The notes: generated by a model from the sequence alone, not told the origin. Shown: positions 24,965 to 34,157, counted from the first letter of the stretch. The stretch is 64,000 nucleotides of DNA from JAYWDA01 sp043747555 (GCA_043747555.1 JAYTOY010000025.1:9343-73342); one strand, 5' to 3'. Numbers and translations: made by a program.

Positions 24965-25957
24965 TCACCCTACCTCGATCTGTGATAAGATTTCTTTGAT
25001 AATATCATCGGTCTTTATATTTTCAGCCTCGGCTTCGTAGGTCAGAATCAAACGATGACGAAGAACGTGGTAAATAATGGCCTTCACATCTTCGACGGTG
25101 ACATATCCGCGCCCCCGTAAAAAGGCATGCGCTTTGGCGGCGCGAAGAAGACTTAATGTCGCTCGCGGCGAGCCTCCGACTTGAATCAAATTAGCAACAC
25201 GGCTTAAGCCATATTCCGATGGCTTTCGTGTCGCCATGACGATTTCAACAATGTAATTTTTTACTTTTTTATCAACGTAGATCTGATCAGCCCGTTCGGC
25301 GGCTCGTAAAAGTTCTTCTTTTGAAATGACGGACTGAATCTGTGGTCGTTGATTTTTTCCCATGCGCTCTAAGATTTCCATCTCTTCGCCCTTGGTTGGA
25401 TAATCAACGTTGATCTTAAACATAAAGCGATCCATCTGCGCTTCTGGTAAAGGATAAGTTCCTTCTTGCTCTAAAGGATTCTGTGTGGCCAGAACTAAGA
25501 ATGGCACCTCTAATTTGTAAGTGTGCTCGCTGATCGTGACTTGTTTTTCAGCCATGGCTTCCAAAAGCGCACTTTGCACTTTAGCGGGAGCCCGATTGAT
25601 TTCATCGGCTAAGACAATGTTTGTAAAAATGGGTCCTTTTTTCGGTGCAAACTCGCCGCTTTTAGGATTGAAAATCATAGTTCCTATCAAATCCGTCGGC
25701 AGTAAATCAGGCGTAAATTGCACGCGCTGAAAATCTAAAGAAATGGATTGCGACACTGAGGCAATCGTTAACGTTTTAGCCAAGCCGGGGACACCTTCTA
25801 GCAAGATATGGCCACCGGTGAGGAGACCCATCATAATTCCCTCAACCATTTCTTTTTGACCGACAACGACTTTGCCGATTTCAGTCATCATTCGTTCAAC
25901 AAATTGACTTTCTTTTTGAATGGCCGCATTCAGCGCCAAAATGTCTATTTCAGACAC
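24965..25957 (-). CDS. moxR: MoxR-family AAA+ ATPase
   Basis: This 330-residue AAA+ protein has Walker A GHILLEGVPGLAKTLTIAS at about 50-68, Walker B IVLADEINRAPAKVQSALLE, sensor 1 VLATQNPLEQEGTYPLPEAQ, the arginine finger in that region, and sensor 2 VGGSPRATLSLLRAAKA. The start is GTG 25957 with GGAGG 5 bases upstream; the ATG overlapping it is out of frame and stops at once. It leads a seven-gene operon. MoxR ATPases act as chaperones for vWA proteins, here DUF58, BatA and BatB. Confidence 0.95.
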   Translation of the reverse strand: MSEIDILALNAAIQKESQFVERMMTEIGKVVVGQKEMVEGIMMGLLTGGHILLEGVPGLAKTLTIASVSQSISLDFQRVQFTPDLLPTDLIGTMIFNPKSGEFAPKKGPIFTNIVLADEINRAPAKVQSALLEAMAEKQVTISEHTYKLEVPFLVLATQNPLEQEGTYPLPEAQMDRFMFKINVDYPTKGEEMEILERMGKNQRPQIQSVISKEELLRAAERADQIYVDKKVKNYIVEIVMATRKPSEYGLSRVANLIQVGGSPRATLSLLRAAKAHAFLRGRGYVTVEDVKAIIYHVLRHRLILTYEAEAENIKTDDIIKEILSQIEVG

Positions 25958-25988
25958 ATAATCCTCCCTGATTTTATTTCCTCTCTAT

Positions 25989-26015
25989 TTCATAGTTTTC
26001 TGTGGAAATTCGCAA
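25989..26015 (-). promoter_or_regulatory. Candidate promoter of the moxR-bat operon
   Basis: On the minus strand TTGCGA (26015-26010) is 15 bp from TATGAA (25994-25989). The spacing is short and the -10 is weak. The region between the divergent genes at 25957 and 26085 is the only place such a promoter can be. Confidence 0.3.
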
Positions 26016-26084
26016 GTTTAGACTTTCTCTGCCACGCCCTGCCACCGCTTGCTAAAGGACCCCAATCTAGGAGACAACTTTACT

Positions 26085-26918
26085 ATGGTTTCTAACTCTA
26101 CAAAAGTCTGGGTTTTCATTATTGCCATTTGCCTTTTCTTTTTGGTCCTTGGCTTCCGACTGGGCGATCGCGTCGGATTACTTGCAGGTCTTATTTGTGC
26201 GATTATTTTAAACTTATTAATCTTTTTTTACGGCGAGGCCCACATTTTAAGTTTATTAAAAGTGCGCCTGTCTGAAGGCCAAGATCCTTGGGGTCTGCAA
26301 CCCTTAATTAAGGATTATGCTTTTCGCTTGGGATTAAAACGTCAGCCGCGACTTTACATTTTAGAAGCCAGCGCTGCTGTTGCCTTTTGTATTGGAATTG
26401 CATGGAGGCAGCCATGCATCTGCATCAGTGAAGGTTTACTGAAGCGCTTCACTGAAAAAGATTTACGCGCCGTTATCGCCTATCAAGTTGGTCATATTCG
26501 GCGCATGGAAACTTTCGGGTTTGGTGTGACCAGCATATTAGCAAACACTTTGGTGGGCCTTGGACAACTTTTAGATCAAGTTTGGCCGCCTAATTTTTTC
26601 TTAAATAAAAAGCAAATGCCTTTTCTGACATTATTATCTCCTTTGGGGTGGTTAATTATTCGATTGGTTGTTCGCACAAAAACTTATTATGAAAATGATA
26701 CCTTAGCGGCAGAGCTTGTTGGCGATCGCCGCAATCTTGCCGAAGTCCTTTGGCGCATGGAGGGGTTGGCGCAAACTCAACCTTTACTGATTCCACCGTG
26801 CACCAGTCATTTGTTTATGGTTAATCCGGAGGGCTTTGAACAGAAAAATTTATTTTTAAAGTTTCACCCCTCCATGGAATCAAGATTACTAAAACTGGTG
26901 GGTTACTACCCTATTTAA
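26085..26918 (+). CDS. M48 (HtpX-like) membrane protein with a lost HExxH motif
   Basis: This 277-residue protein has two N-terminal membrane helices (VFIIAICLFFLVLGF; LLAGLICAIILNLLIFF), an HtpX-like core (LKRQPRLYILEASAAVAFCIG; CISEGLLKRFTEKDLRAVIA), a third hydrophobic region, and YYENDTLAAELVGD near 215, where M48 peptidases keep a zinc-binding Glu. In place of HExxH the protein reads YQVGHIRR, so the first zinc His and the catalytic Glu are gone and peptidase activity is unlikely. The start is ATG 26085 behind TAGGAG. It is followed by a DUF1844 gene and a DegP gene, which suggests a role in envelope quality control. Confidence 0.82.
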   Translation: MVSNSTKVWVFIIAICLFFLVLGFRLGDRVGLLAGLICAIILNLLIFFYGEAHILSLLKVRLSEGQDPWGLQPLIKDYAFRLGLKRQPRLYILEASAAVAFCIGIAWRQPCICISEGLLKRFTEKDLRAVIAYQVGHIRRMETFGFGVTSILANTLVGLGQLLDQVWPPNFFLNKKQMPFLTLLSPLGWLIIRLVVRTKTYYENDTLAAELVGDRRNLAEVLWRMEGLAQTQPLLIPPCTSHLFMVNPEGFEQKNLFLKFHPSMESRLLKLVGYYPI

Positions 26919-26939
26919 AGAATTTTTAAGGAGAAGATG

Positions 26940-27194
26940 ATGACGGAACAAAAAATGGAAGCTTCTTTTTCGATGTTAGTCATGTCGATCGCATCGAGTG
27001 CGGCGATGTCGATGGGGATTGCGCCTCATCCCGAAACCGGCCAAACGTCAAAAGATAAACCAATGGCCAAATTTAATATCGACCTGCTTGTCGTGATGCA
27101 AGAAAAGACAAAAAATAATCTGGACGAAGAAGAAAAAAAATTCCTCGATTCGCTGGTCACTGATTTGCAAACAAAATATCTTCAAATGAATTAA
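26940..27194 (+). CDS. DUF1844 family protein
   Basis: This 84-residue protein has the DUF1844 pattern: SFSMLVMSIASSAAMSMG at the N-terminus, DLLVVMQEKTKNNLDEEEK, and an end of FLDSLVTDLQTKYLQ. Two adjacent ATGs exist (26937 and 26940); AGGAG favours the second. DUF1844 proteins are small and uncharacterised. Here it lies between an M48-like gene and degP, 12 bp before the latter. Confidence 0.85.
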   Translation: MTEQKMEASFSMLVMSIASSAAMSMGIAPHPETGQTSKDKPMAKFNIDLLVVMQEKTKNNLDEEEKKFLDSLVTDLQTKYLQMN

Positions 27195-27206
27195 AGCGGA
27201 GGTCTT

Positions 27207-28628
27207 ATGAAAAACCAGTCCCTATTAATTTTTTTAGCTGTGCTCAATTTCAGTGTTTTCTCATCCGCTGAAACATTACCAAAAAATCCTCCGGTCATGA
27301 AACTCAGTGATCCCTTGCCTGCAAACCTATTTGTCGAGCTGGCGCGCGTGATCAATCCAGCGGTCGTCAATATTTCAACAACGGCCAGCCTTCAGCAGAT
27401 GCGTGATCCTTGGCTGGATATGCTGGAACAATTTTATGGTCAAAGAAGACCTCTTCCCCGATCCAACAAACCGCAACAGTTAGCTCTTGGCACTGGTTTT
27501 ATTATTCATGAAAACGGGCTGATCGTAACCAATGCCCATGTTGTTCGTGGCGCAACAGGCATCACTGTTCAGCTTTCAGAAAAATCAGATAAAATTTATG
27601 AAGCTAAGCTGATCGGGGCGGATGATCGCAGTGATATTGCTTTGATTAAAATTAAACCTGATGGAAAATTACCCGTCGCCGTTCTTGGAAGCAGTAAAGA
27701 TTTAAAAGTCGGTGAATGGGTGGCCGCCTTTGGAAATCCATTTGGTCATGGCCATTCAATGACAAAAGGAATTGTTTCTTCGATCGGCCGCGCCATCGAA
27801 GAAATAAACAAATTTCCGTTGATACAAACAGATGCTTCGATCAATCCCGGAAATTCGGGCGGACCTTTAGTTGACAGCAACGGCCTTGTCATTGGTGTCA
27901 ATTCAGCCATCGATGCCCGAGCGCAAGGCATCGGCTTTGCCATTCCCATTGATGAGGTCAAAAAAATAATACCTGACTTGGAATCACGCGGCTCAATCCG
28001 AAAGGGCTATCTTGGTGTTGCTCTCGGCGATATGGACCCAGGGGCCTCGGAAACCTATGATATCACGGGCTCAGTTATTGTTAAGGTGGGCCCCGGCTCA
28101 CCGGCCGCCAAGGCAAAGATCAGACCTTACGATATCGTCACTGAATTTAATGGTCGTAAAATTAAAAACTCAACCGAACTCCAGGATGCTGTTTCAGATG
28201 CACCTATTGGCAAGAAAGTTTCAATGAAGATCGTTCGCCAAGAGGGCAATCGCTTTAAAACTAAAGATATCGAAATCGTTATCGGCGAGCCTTCGAAAGA
28301 GCAGTCTTTAAATACCACCACTTCGCCTGTAAAAACCAAAGGCCAAAAAGTTCCGTACGGCTTAGGATTTACTGTTTCAGATTTAAATGTGGAACTCCGA
28401 GATTTATTAGGACTGCCAGAAGATGTAAATAAGCCTGTGGTTGTCGAAGTTGAAGCTGGAAGCATCGCTAGTTTAGCAGGCGTTGCACCCGGCGATGTGA
28501 TTTTAGATGTCAATAAAACGGCGATTGCGACAGCCAGTGATGTTCTAAAGACTTTAAAAAAAGGCGATAACTCTGTTCGCTTGGCCCGAGGAAATCGTAT
28601 GATTTACATTATATTAAATGCTAAATAA
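27207..28628 (+). CDS. degP: Do/DegP-family periplasmic serine protease
   Basis: This 473-residue protease has a signal peptide (SLLIFLAVLNFSVFSSA). The trypsin-like domain has its full triad: His in IVTNAHVVRG (near 111), Asp in DDRSDIALIKI (near 140) and Ser in INPGNSGGPLVDS (near 215). Two PDZ domains follow (RKGYLGVALGDMDPGASETY; VKVGPGSPAAKAKIRPYDIV; VVEVEAGSIASLAGVAPGDV). It degrades and refolds misfolded envelope proteins. It is part of a short operon with the M48-like and DUF1844 genes, and its 3' end overlaps the MFS gene by 11 bp. Confidence 0.95.
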   Translation: MKNQSLLIFLAVLNFSVFSSAETLPKNPPVMKLSDPLPANLFVELARVINPAVVNISTTASLQQMRDPWLDMLEQFYGQRRPLPRSNKPQQLALGTGFIIHENGLIVTNAHVVRGATGITVQLSEKSDKIYEAKLIGADDRSDIALIKIKPDGKLPVAVLGSSKDLKVGEWVAAFGNPFGHGHSMTKGIVSSIGRAIEEINKFPLIQTDASINPGNSGGPLVDSNGLVIGVNSAIDARAQGIGFAIPIDEVKKIIPDLESRGSIRKGYLGVALGDMDPGASETYDITGSVIVKVGPGSPAAKAKIRPYDIVTEFNGRKIKNSTELQDAVSDAPIGKKVSMKIVRQEGNRFKTKDIEIVIGEPSKEQSLNTTTSPVKTKGQKVPYGLGFTVSDLNVELRDLLGLPEDVNKPVVVEVEAGSIASLAGVAPGDVILDVNKTAIATASDVLKTLKKGDNSVRLARGNRMIYIILNAK

Positions 28629-29850
28629 TTCAGAAGCCCATTCAGATCGAAAAATTTATCTGGCTGTCGCCGTTGCCGCTTTAGGTTACTTCGTAGATAT
28701 TTATGATCTTCTTTTATTTAGTATTGTTCGAGTCTCTAGTTTAAAAAGTTTAGGAGTTCCAGAAACCCAGCTTTTGGATCAAGGAGTCTTACTGATCAAC
28801 TGCCAGATGGCGGGGCTGCTTTTAGGCGGCGTTCTTTGGGGAGTTTTGGGAGATAAAAAAGGCCGCCTGTCTGTTTTATTTGGTTCCATTTTTTTATACA
28901 GTATCGCAAATCTTTTGAATGGTTGGGTGCAATCTGTTGATCAATATGCAGCTCTTCGATTTGTTGCAGGTATTGGCCTTGCCGGCGAACTTGGAGCCGG
29001 AATTACTCTAGTGAGTGAATTGATGCCTAGAAATACCCGAGGGTACGGCACCACAATTGTTGCGTCCTTTGGACTTTTAGGCGCTGTCGCTGCCGCCTTT
29101 ATCGGTGACTCATTTGATTGGCGAGTCGCCTATTTTATTGGAGGCGGCATGGGATTATGTTTGCTGGCCCTGCGAGTGGGTCTCAGCGAATCCGTCCTGT
29201 TTTCTAAATTAAAAGAAACGAAACTTAAAACCGGCCAGTTTTTTTCCCTGTTTCAATCTAAAAATATCGTAAAATATTTAAGTGTTATTTTTATTGGTGT
29301 TCCGATTTGGTTTACGATTGGAATTCTGATCACCTTTTCGCCCGAATTTGGTCGGGCTTTTCAAATGGCTGAAATTCCGTCGGCCAGCAAAGCTGTGATG
29401 TATTCTTATATGGCGTTGTCGCTGGGAGATTTAGCCAGCGGGCTGATCAGTCAGTATTTTAAAAATCGCAAAAAAGTTGTTCTTGGATTTTTAATATTAT
29501 TGTCGCTTGTAATTCTCTTTTACTTTTTATTTGCAGGATCGTCGCTGACAACTTATTACACTTTGTGTGGACTTTTAGGCTTTGCTTCAGGCTATTGGGC
29601 TTTATTTATGACAATAGCATCTGAGCAGTTTGGAACAAATATTCGCGCCACTGTCACAACCAGTGCACCTAATTTTGTCCGCGGCAGCGTGATCCCACTG
29701 ACTTTGACATTTCAGTTTTTAAAACCGGTGATAGGATTACAGCAAAGTGCTATGGTGGTTGGGGGACTTTGCCTCGCCTTAGCATTGCTGGCCCTTTCCT
29801 GCTTAAAGGAAACCTTTGCTCGTGATCTGAATTTTCACGAAGAGGATTAG
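28618..29850 (+). CDS. Major facilitator superfamily transporter
   Basis: This 410-residue transporter has about 12 membrane helices. Signature loops are GGVLWGVLGDKKGRLSVL (the helix 2-3 D-x-x-G-R-x motif), ALRFVAGIGLAGELGAGITL (helix 4, sugar/aromatic-acid porter type) and ELMPRNTRGYGTTI after helix 4. The first helix carries Asp (GYFVDIYDLLLF), usual in the metabolite:H+ symporter branch. The substrate cannot be told. Its ATG lies inside the end of degP, so it is translated from the same mRNA. Confidence 0.85.
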   Translation: MLNNSEAHSDRKIYLAVAVAALGYFVDIYDLLLFSIVRVSSLKSLGVPETQLLDQGVLLINCQMAGLLLGGVLWGVLGDKKGRLSVLFGSIFLYSIANLLNGWVQSVDQYAALRFVAGIGLAGELGAGITLVSELMPRNTRGYGTTIVASFGLLGAVAAAFIGDSFDWRVAYFIGGGMGLCLLALRVGLSESVLFSKLKETKLKTGQFFSLFQSKNIVKYLSVIFIGVPIWFTIGILITFSPEFGRAFQMAEIPSASKAVMYSYMALSLGDLASGLISQYFKNRKKVVLGFLILLSLVILFYFLFAGSSLTTYYTLCGLLGFASGYWALFMTIASEQFGTNIRATVTTSAPNFVRGSVIPLTLTFQFLKPVIGLQQSAMVVGGLCLALALLALSCLKETFARDLNFHEED

Positions 29851-30103
29851 CAACTGCCCCACTTAAGTGTGCTTACAAACGCAAGCGCGAGGAATTTCGT
29901 CAAGATCTAGGACTTGCTCAAAGTTGTCTTCGCAATTCATTATTAGGTTACACGCCCGTCACAACTTAAAATAAATTAAATAGAATTATGTTGAATAGAC
30001 AACAAGCGCTATGCGATTCCTCCAATGAGAAATATTCTTTTGCATTTGAAGGGTTGCGAAAATGGAGTCTTTTGTGAAACCATAGGATATGGGAGAAATC
30101 GAA

Positions 30104-31531
30104 ATGAAAAATGCAACCAAGAAATTGAAACATTTGTGTGCTATTTTCGTAACACTTGGATTTTTTTCCTGCGCTGACGATTCTCCCACTCGCTCTTCTT
30201 GCTTACCAAGTGATGCGATCATTTCATCTTCACAAAGTTTAAATTCATTTGAAGGCTCAGCGAATCAAAAGACCTTGAACCTCTTATTAAAGATGCCCGA
30301 TCTTAAAACTCAGCTTCCCCAGTTTCAAGAAGCGTTGGCCGCAGCTCAAGCCTTAACGCCTAACCTTGAGCCCTTTCGCATTTCCCAAGTCAGTCACGAT
30401 ATCCTATCCATTAAACTTTCAATTCAGTCACCAGCCCGAGCTGTTATTGAATCATTTATTCAGCAACGAAAAATCTTGTATGCAGAGCCTGATTATCAAA
30501 CTTTTTCGACAGAGGTTGGCGCCGCTACAAATATTGAGGATTCTGTAGATAATACCAATGACTTAAAATCTTCATCGACCTCAGACGTTGCCACTCAAGG
30601 TAAGGACTTTATTGTTGCGATCATCGATAGTGGCGTTGACTACACTCATAAGGATCTTGCGCCGTTGATGTGGCACAACCCCGGTGAAATTAAAAATAAC
30701 GGGATTGATGACGATCACAATGGTTATATAGATGACAATGATGGATACGATTTCACGAATAATGATAATAACCCGATGGCTGATGATACAAAATCTTATC
30801 ACGGAACTCATGTCGCAGGGATTGTAAAAGCGGCCGCGCAACTGGGACATGCTGGAATTAATTTAAAATTAATGGCCCTAAAATATTTAGATTCTACGTC
30901 CAGCGGTTGGACAGGGAACGCCATTAAAGCCATCGACTATGCCATTAAAAATGGTGCCGTTGTGATCAATGGCAGCTGGGGTTCTAATAGTTATTCGAAA
31001 GCATTATCAGAAGCGATCGAGCGCGCCCGAAAAGCCCATGTTCTTTTTGTCACTGCTGCCGGCAATGGTGATTCGGCAGGGAATGGAATTAATATTGATC
31101 GCAATGCTTTTTATCCGGCGGCTTATACCCATGATAATATTATTAGCGTTGCAGCCGCAGGATCAGGAGATTTTTTAACTCGCTTTTCTAATTATGGACG
31201 AATTGGTGTCGATCTTGCGGCACCAGGTTTAAATATTCGCTCGACTCGAAATGGAAACACCTATGCTGTGCTCAGTGGAACTTCTATGGCATCACCTTAT
31301 GTCGCCGGTGTGGCCGCCATGCTTTGGAGTGCAAGACCCGATTTAAGCTACAGAGAAATTCGTTATCTTATTTTTAAAAGTGTGGAATCAGCTCAAATTT
31401 TATGGGGAAAAATTGCGACCTCTGGTCGGATAGATCCCATTCGAGCTTTAAATATTGCCAGCACTTATCAACATAATCCGAATGATATTGCTACCCCTGA
31501 GTTTATGGATTCGTCGGCGTGCCCTCTGTAG
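30104..31531 (+). CDS. Subtilisin-like serine protease (lipoprotein)
   Basis: This 475-residue S8 peptidase starts at ATG 30104 behind GGGAG. A short leader with lipobox LGFFSC is followed by an inhibitor-I9-like propeptide (ISQVSHDILSIKLSIQSPARA) and the catalytic domain: Asp in VAIIDSGVDYTHKDL (near 174), His in YHGTHVAGIVKAA (near 232), oxyanion Asn in FVTAAGNGDSAGNG, and Ser in LSGTSMASPYVAGVAAML (near 393). An Asp-rich loop after the first Asp (NNGIDDDHNGYIDDND) looks like calcium binding. It converges on the transglutaminase-like gene with a 29-bp overlap. It may digest prey protein. Confidence 0.93.
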   Translation: MKNATKKLKHLCAIFVTLGFFSCADDSPTRSSCLPSDAIISSSQSLNSFEGSANQKTLNLLLKMPDLKTQLPQFQEALAAAQALTPNLEPFRISQVSHDILSIKLSIQSPARAVIESFIQQRKILYAEPDYQTFSTEVGAATNIEDSVDNTNDLKSSSTSDVATQGKDFIVAIIDSGVDYTHKDLAPLMWHNPGEIKNNGIDDDHNGYIDDNDGYDFTNNDNNPMADDTKSYHGTHVAGIVKAAAQLGHAGINLKLMALKYLDSTSSGWTGNAIKAIDYAIKNGAVVINGSWGSNSYSKALSEAIERARKAHVLFVTAAGNGDSAGNGINIDRNAFYPAAYTHDNIISVAAAGSGDFLTRFSNYGRIGVDLAAPGLNIRSTRNGNTYAVLSGTSMASPYVAGVAAMLWSARPDLSYREIRYLIFKSVESAQILWGKIATSGRIDPIRALNIASTYQHNPNDIATPEFMDSSACPL

Positions 31532-33068
31532 GAGGGTTGGTCGGCTCGTAGGGAACCTCTCCCGGCGTCGAATGTGGTGCCGCTTCAATGATTCTTTTAA
31601 TCACAGAATACATTGGTGATCCTGCCGCAGAAGCTTGCTGCGCGAGCGGTCGCCATGATGTTGGAATAGGGCCACTTACGTTCCACTCTTCGCTGTGGAT
31701 AGCGCTTTCTCCGCGGGCCATGGCCTGCCCGCCAATTTCATAGGTCCACATAAAATCAGGATGCGAATTCATATACCATTCGCCTCCAATAACGTTTTTA
31801 TTTGCACTTAACTCTAGGTCATACATAAACCTAAGTGTTTTCGTTGGGGGTTTATTGCTGATACCATGACTGGGATTAACCTCAATGATAAACGTGACAT
31901 CAGTCACAATACCAACAACATATTTTGCTTCGCTGGAACGATAGCTGCGAAATTTATCGATCGTGAATTGCTCGATAGGAATCACGGCCTGATTTAAACG
32001 TCCTGCCGGATGCAAGCTTTGCGGATTAAAGTAGGTCATCTTATAAGATGTGATGGGATGATTCCAAACCTCGGCGTCATAGGTTGCATCCATGATAAAG
32101 CTCCGTTTGTGAATGCCCAATTGATTTGTCAGTGTCAGAAAAAAAGTGGCCGGATTATTATCTAAGCAACCGGGGTCAAGAACTCGTCCGTAAGGATCTC
32201 GCTCAGGCTTCAACGTTTTACAAGCGGTGCCTGAAAATCTGGTGGGTGGCGAAGAGTTCGCCCATAATAATGACTGCAATGCCTTCACATCACTCTGATA
32301 AAAAGTGATTGGCATTCCATTCGCTGCCTGTAAAGTGACCGGAGCATTGATGACTGGCTGTAACATATGCGCAGCGCCAGCCCAGCCATGACAAATACCC
32401 ATCCAGGTTTCTACAAATCCAACTCTATTTAGGTAATTTTGCCCTTGCTTCCACGAATAATTTGTCATTGTCATGGATTGATCACCCACCAGAAAATCAT
32501 ATTTTTCTGAAGGCGATAAGTTATTAATTTCACTTTGATTGCCCACGGCTACAACGGATGATGCGGGATTAGATAGGATATAATTATAATTTTCCTGCCA
32601 AATTTTCGAATCGGGGAAACCAGGGTCTGCATAGCGATGGCCAAGAAGTCCCTTATAGATCGGCCAGTAAGAATCAGTCCATGGCAACTCGGTTAAGCTG
32701 GCGTAAATTAAGCCTTGCCGGTCCAAATCATCAATCTGACTGTCGACCGTTTTATTTTCCACAAGGTTTGTCGCTTGATCGTTGTCACCCATCTTTGATA
32801 AAGCAACCATTTGCTGGGGCGATTTTGCCATGATCTGTTGTCGTAGTGAATTTCGCTCTGCCCGCATCGCACTGACATCTATATAATTTATTGATCCTCT
32901 GCTTTTTAATTTTCCAGCAATCACCTCGGGCGCCACCTGATCCATCGCCTTGGATGGATTTGAGTGAAAGTTAATTAAAGATCTTTGGATTTCATTATTA
33001 GACTGACTACGGCCGACAGAGCTTGAACAAATCACTATTAATAGACTCAAAAAGTTTACGAACTTCAC
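31503..33068 (-). CDS. Secreted transglutaminase-elicitor-type enzyme
   Basis: About 521 residues with a signal peptide (VKFVNFLSLLIVICSSSVGR). The start is taken as GTG 33068 behind GGGGGG; ATG 33080 is possible. The central part reads GLLGHRYADPGFPDSK, then FVETWMGICHGWAGAAHML with a candidate catalytic Cys near 225, and later SFIMDATYDAEVWNHPI with His/Asp candidates. This order matches the transglutaminase elicitor family known from Phytophthora (GP42) and some bacteria. Such enzymes cross-link Gln and Lys side chains. The next gene in the region encodes a Gln/Lys-rich protein, a possible substrate by inference. The family call is from memory of the motif order. Confidence 0.72.
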   Translation of the reverse strand: MKFVNFLSLLIVICSSSVGRSQSNNEIQRSLINFHSNPSKAMDQVAPEVIAGKLKSRGSINYIDVSAMRAERNSLRQQIMAKSPQQMVALSKMGDNDQATNLVENKTVDSQIDDLDRQGLIYASLTELPWTDSYWPIYKGLLGHRYADPGFPDSKIWQENYNYILSNPASSVVAVGNQSEINNLSPSEKYDFLVGDQSMTMTNYSWKQGQNYLNRVGFVETWMGICHGWAGAAHMLQPVINAPVTLQAANGMPITFYQSDVKALQSLLWANSSPPTRFSGTACKTLKPERDPYGRVLDPGCLDNNPATFFLTLTNQLGIHKRSFIMDATYDAEVWNHPITSYKMTYFNPQSLHPAGRLNQAVIPIEQFTIDKFRSYRSSEAKYVVGIVTDVTFIIEVNPSHGISNKPPTKTLRFMYDLELSANKNVIGGEWYMNSHPDFMWTYEIGGQAMARGESAIHSEEWNVSGPIPTSWRPLAQQASAAGSPMYSVIKRIIEAAPHSTPGEVPYEPTNPPTEGTPTNP

Positions 33069-33311
33069 AGATCCCCCCATGGATTCTTTTATTAATCTCA
33101 TAAGCATAAGCAAATCTTCGGCCATTTAAAGAAAACATAGAGCGCACCAACGTTCATCCATTTTGGATTTATGGGACTTTATTTTTGGGGCAGCTTACCT
33201 CATTATTGCTTAACGCCACACTTTAAAAACCTAAGACCTAGATAAATTTGAAATAAGGTGGTTCCAAAGTTGGTCCGCCGATTGCTCTTCCAGTCGCTGC
33301 AACTTTAAAAA

Positions 33312-33340
33312 TTAGCCAAAGTTCTTGGTTAAACTATAAC
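33312..33340 (+). promoter_or_regulatory. Weak promoter candidate for the repeat lipoprotein
   Basis: TTAGCC (33312-33317) and TATAAC (33335-33340) are 17 bp apart. The -10 is one base off consensus and the -35 is poor. AAGGAGG stands a few bases before the ATG at 33363. Confidence 0.3.
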
Positions 33341-33362
33341 AACCCTTTTAAGGAGGAATTCA

Positions 33363-34157
33363 ATGTTTACTAAATCTGCATTCAAAGTCGGCGTTGCCGC
33401 ACTTGCATCTGTCGGCTTTATGGCCTGTTCACAAAATGGCTCATCAAATAATGGTGATCAACCTGCTACAGCAGCCACGGCAACAACTTCTGGAGACTAC
33501 ACACCAGGTATTGCTGCTCATAATTCAAAAGTTATTGGCACTTCTGAAACACCGGTTGGCACTGCAACTAGCAAAGAAGAAATCTATGCTATGTATCCTG
33601 AATTGCAAAAGTATGCTTCTGAATTGCTTTCAGTGGATCATGTTATTGAAACAAACACTGGTGATTTAGAGTTATACTCTGGCGCAAACTTACTGATCGT
33701 TCTTGGTCATACAGCAAACGGTGTAGAGGTTATTCATGCGGCGTCTGGTTTCCGTGCTGAAAAGATCACTCACACAATGGGTTCTGCAGATCAATCTCAA
33801 ATGCCTAGCACTTTAAGCTTTGATTTGAAATCTTGCACAGCTGGAAAAGAAGTTGAACAAGATCAAGGCCAAGACAAGGGTCAAGTAGCTCCAGCTCCTG
33901 AAAAAGATCAAGAGCAAGGTCAAGATAAGGGTCAAGATAAGGGCCAAGTTGCTCCAACTCCTGAAACTTGCGAAATGATCAACGTGACATTAAGCCTTTC
34001 TGAAGCACAAGAAAAGCAAGAGCAAGGTCAAGACAAGGGTCAAGATAAAGGCCAAGTAGCTCCGGCTCCTGAAAAAGATCAAGAGCAAGGTCAAGATAAA
34101 GGACAAGCAGCTCCAGCTCCTGAAAAAGATCAAGAACAAGGAAAAGGCAAAGCGTAA
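33363..34157 (+). CDS. Putative lipoprotein with Gln/Lys/Asp-rich repeats
   Basis: This 264-residue protein has a leader with lipobox VGFMACS and a Ser/Thr/Ala-rich linker. A small folded part follows (about 60-155) with EEIYAMYPELQKYASELLSV, LELYSGANLLIVLGHTANG and a single Cys in LKSCTAG. From about residue 155 it is built of repeats of GQDKGQ, VAPAPEKDQEQ and variants, broken once by a beta-like insert (CEMINVTLSLSEAQ). The repeat units differ in copy number along the DNA, typical of expansion by slippage. The Gln/Lys content would suit a transglutaminase substrate, as encoded 300 bp upstream, but that link is only inference. It has a strong ribosome site and terminator, so high expression is likely. 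Confidence 0.8.
   Translation: MFTKSAFKVGVAALASVGFMACSQNGSSNNGDQPATAATATTSGDYTPGIAAHNSKVIGTSETPVGTATSKEEIYAMYPELQKYASELLSVDHVIETNTGDLELYSGANLLIVLGHTANGVEVIHAASGFRAEKITHTMGSADQSQMPSTLSFDLKSCTAGKEVEQDQGQDKGQVAPAPEKDQEQGQDKGQDKGQVAPTPETCEMINVTLSLSEAQEKQEQGQDKGQDKGQVAPAPEKDQEQGQDKGQAAPAPEKDQEQGKGKA

Noticed and set aside
29935..29965. A short stretch (ACACGCCCGTCACA) resembling the 3' end of 16S rRNA
   Set aside because: Only about 14 bases match, with no flanking rRNA sequence; chance likeness.
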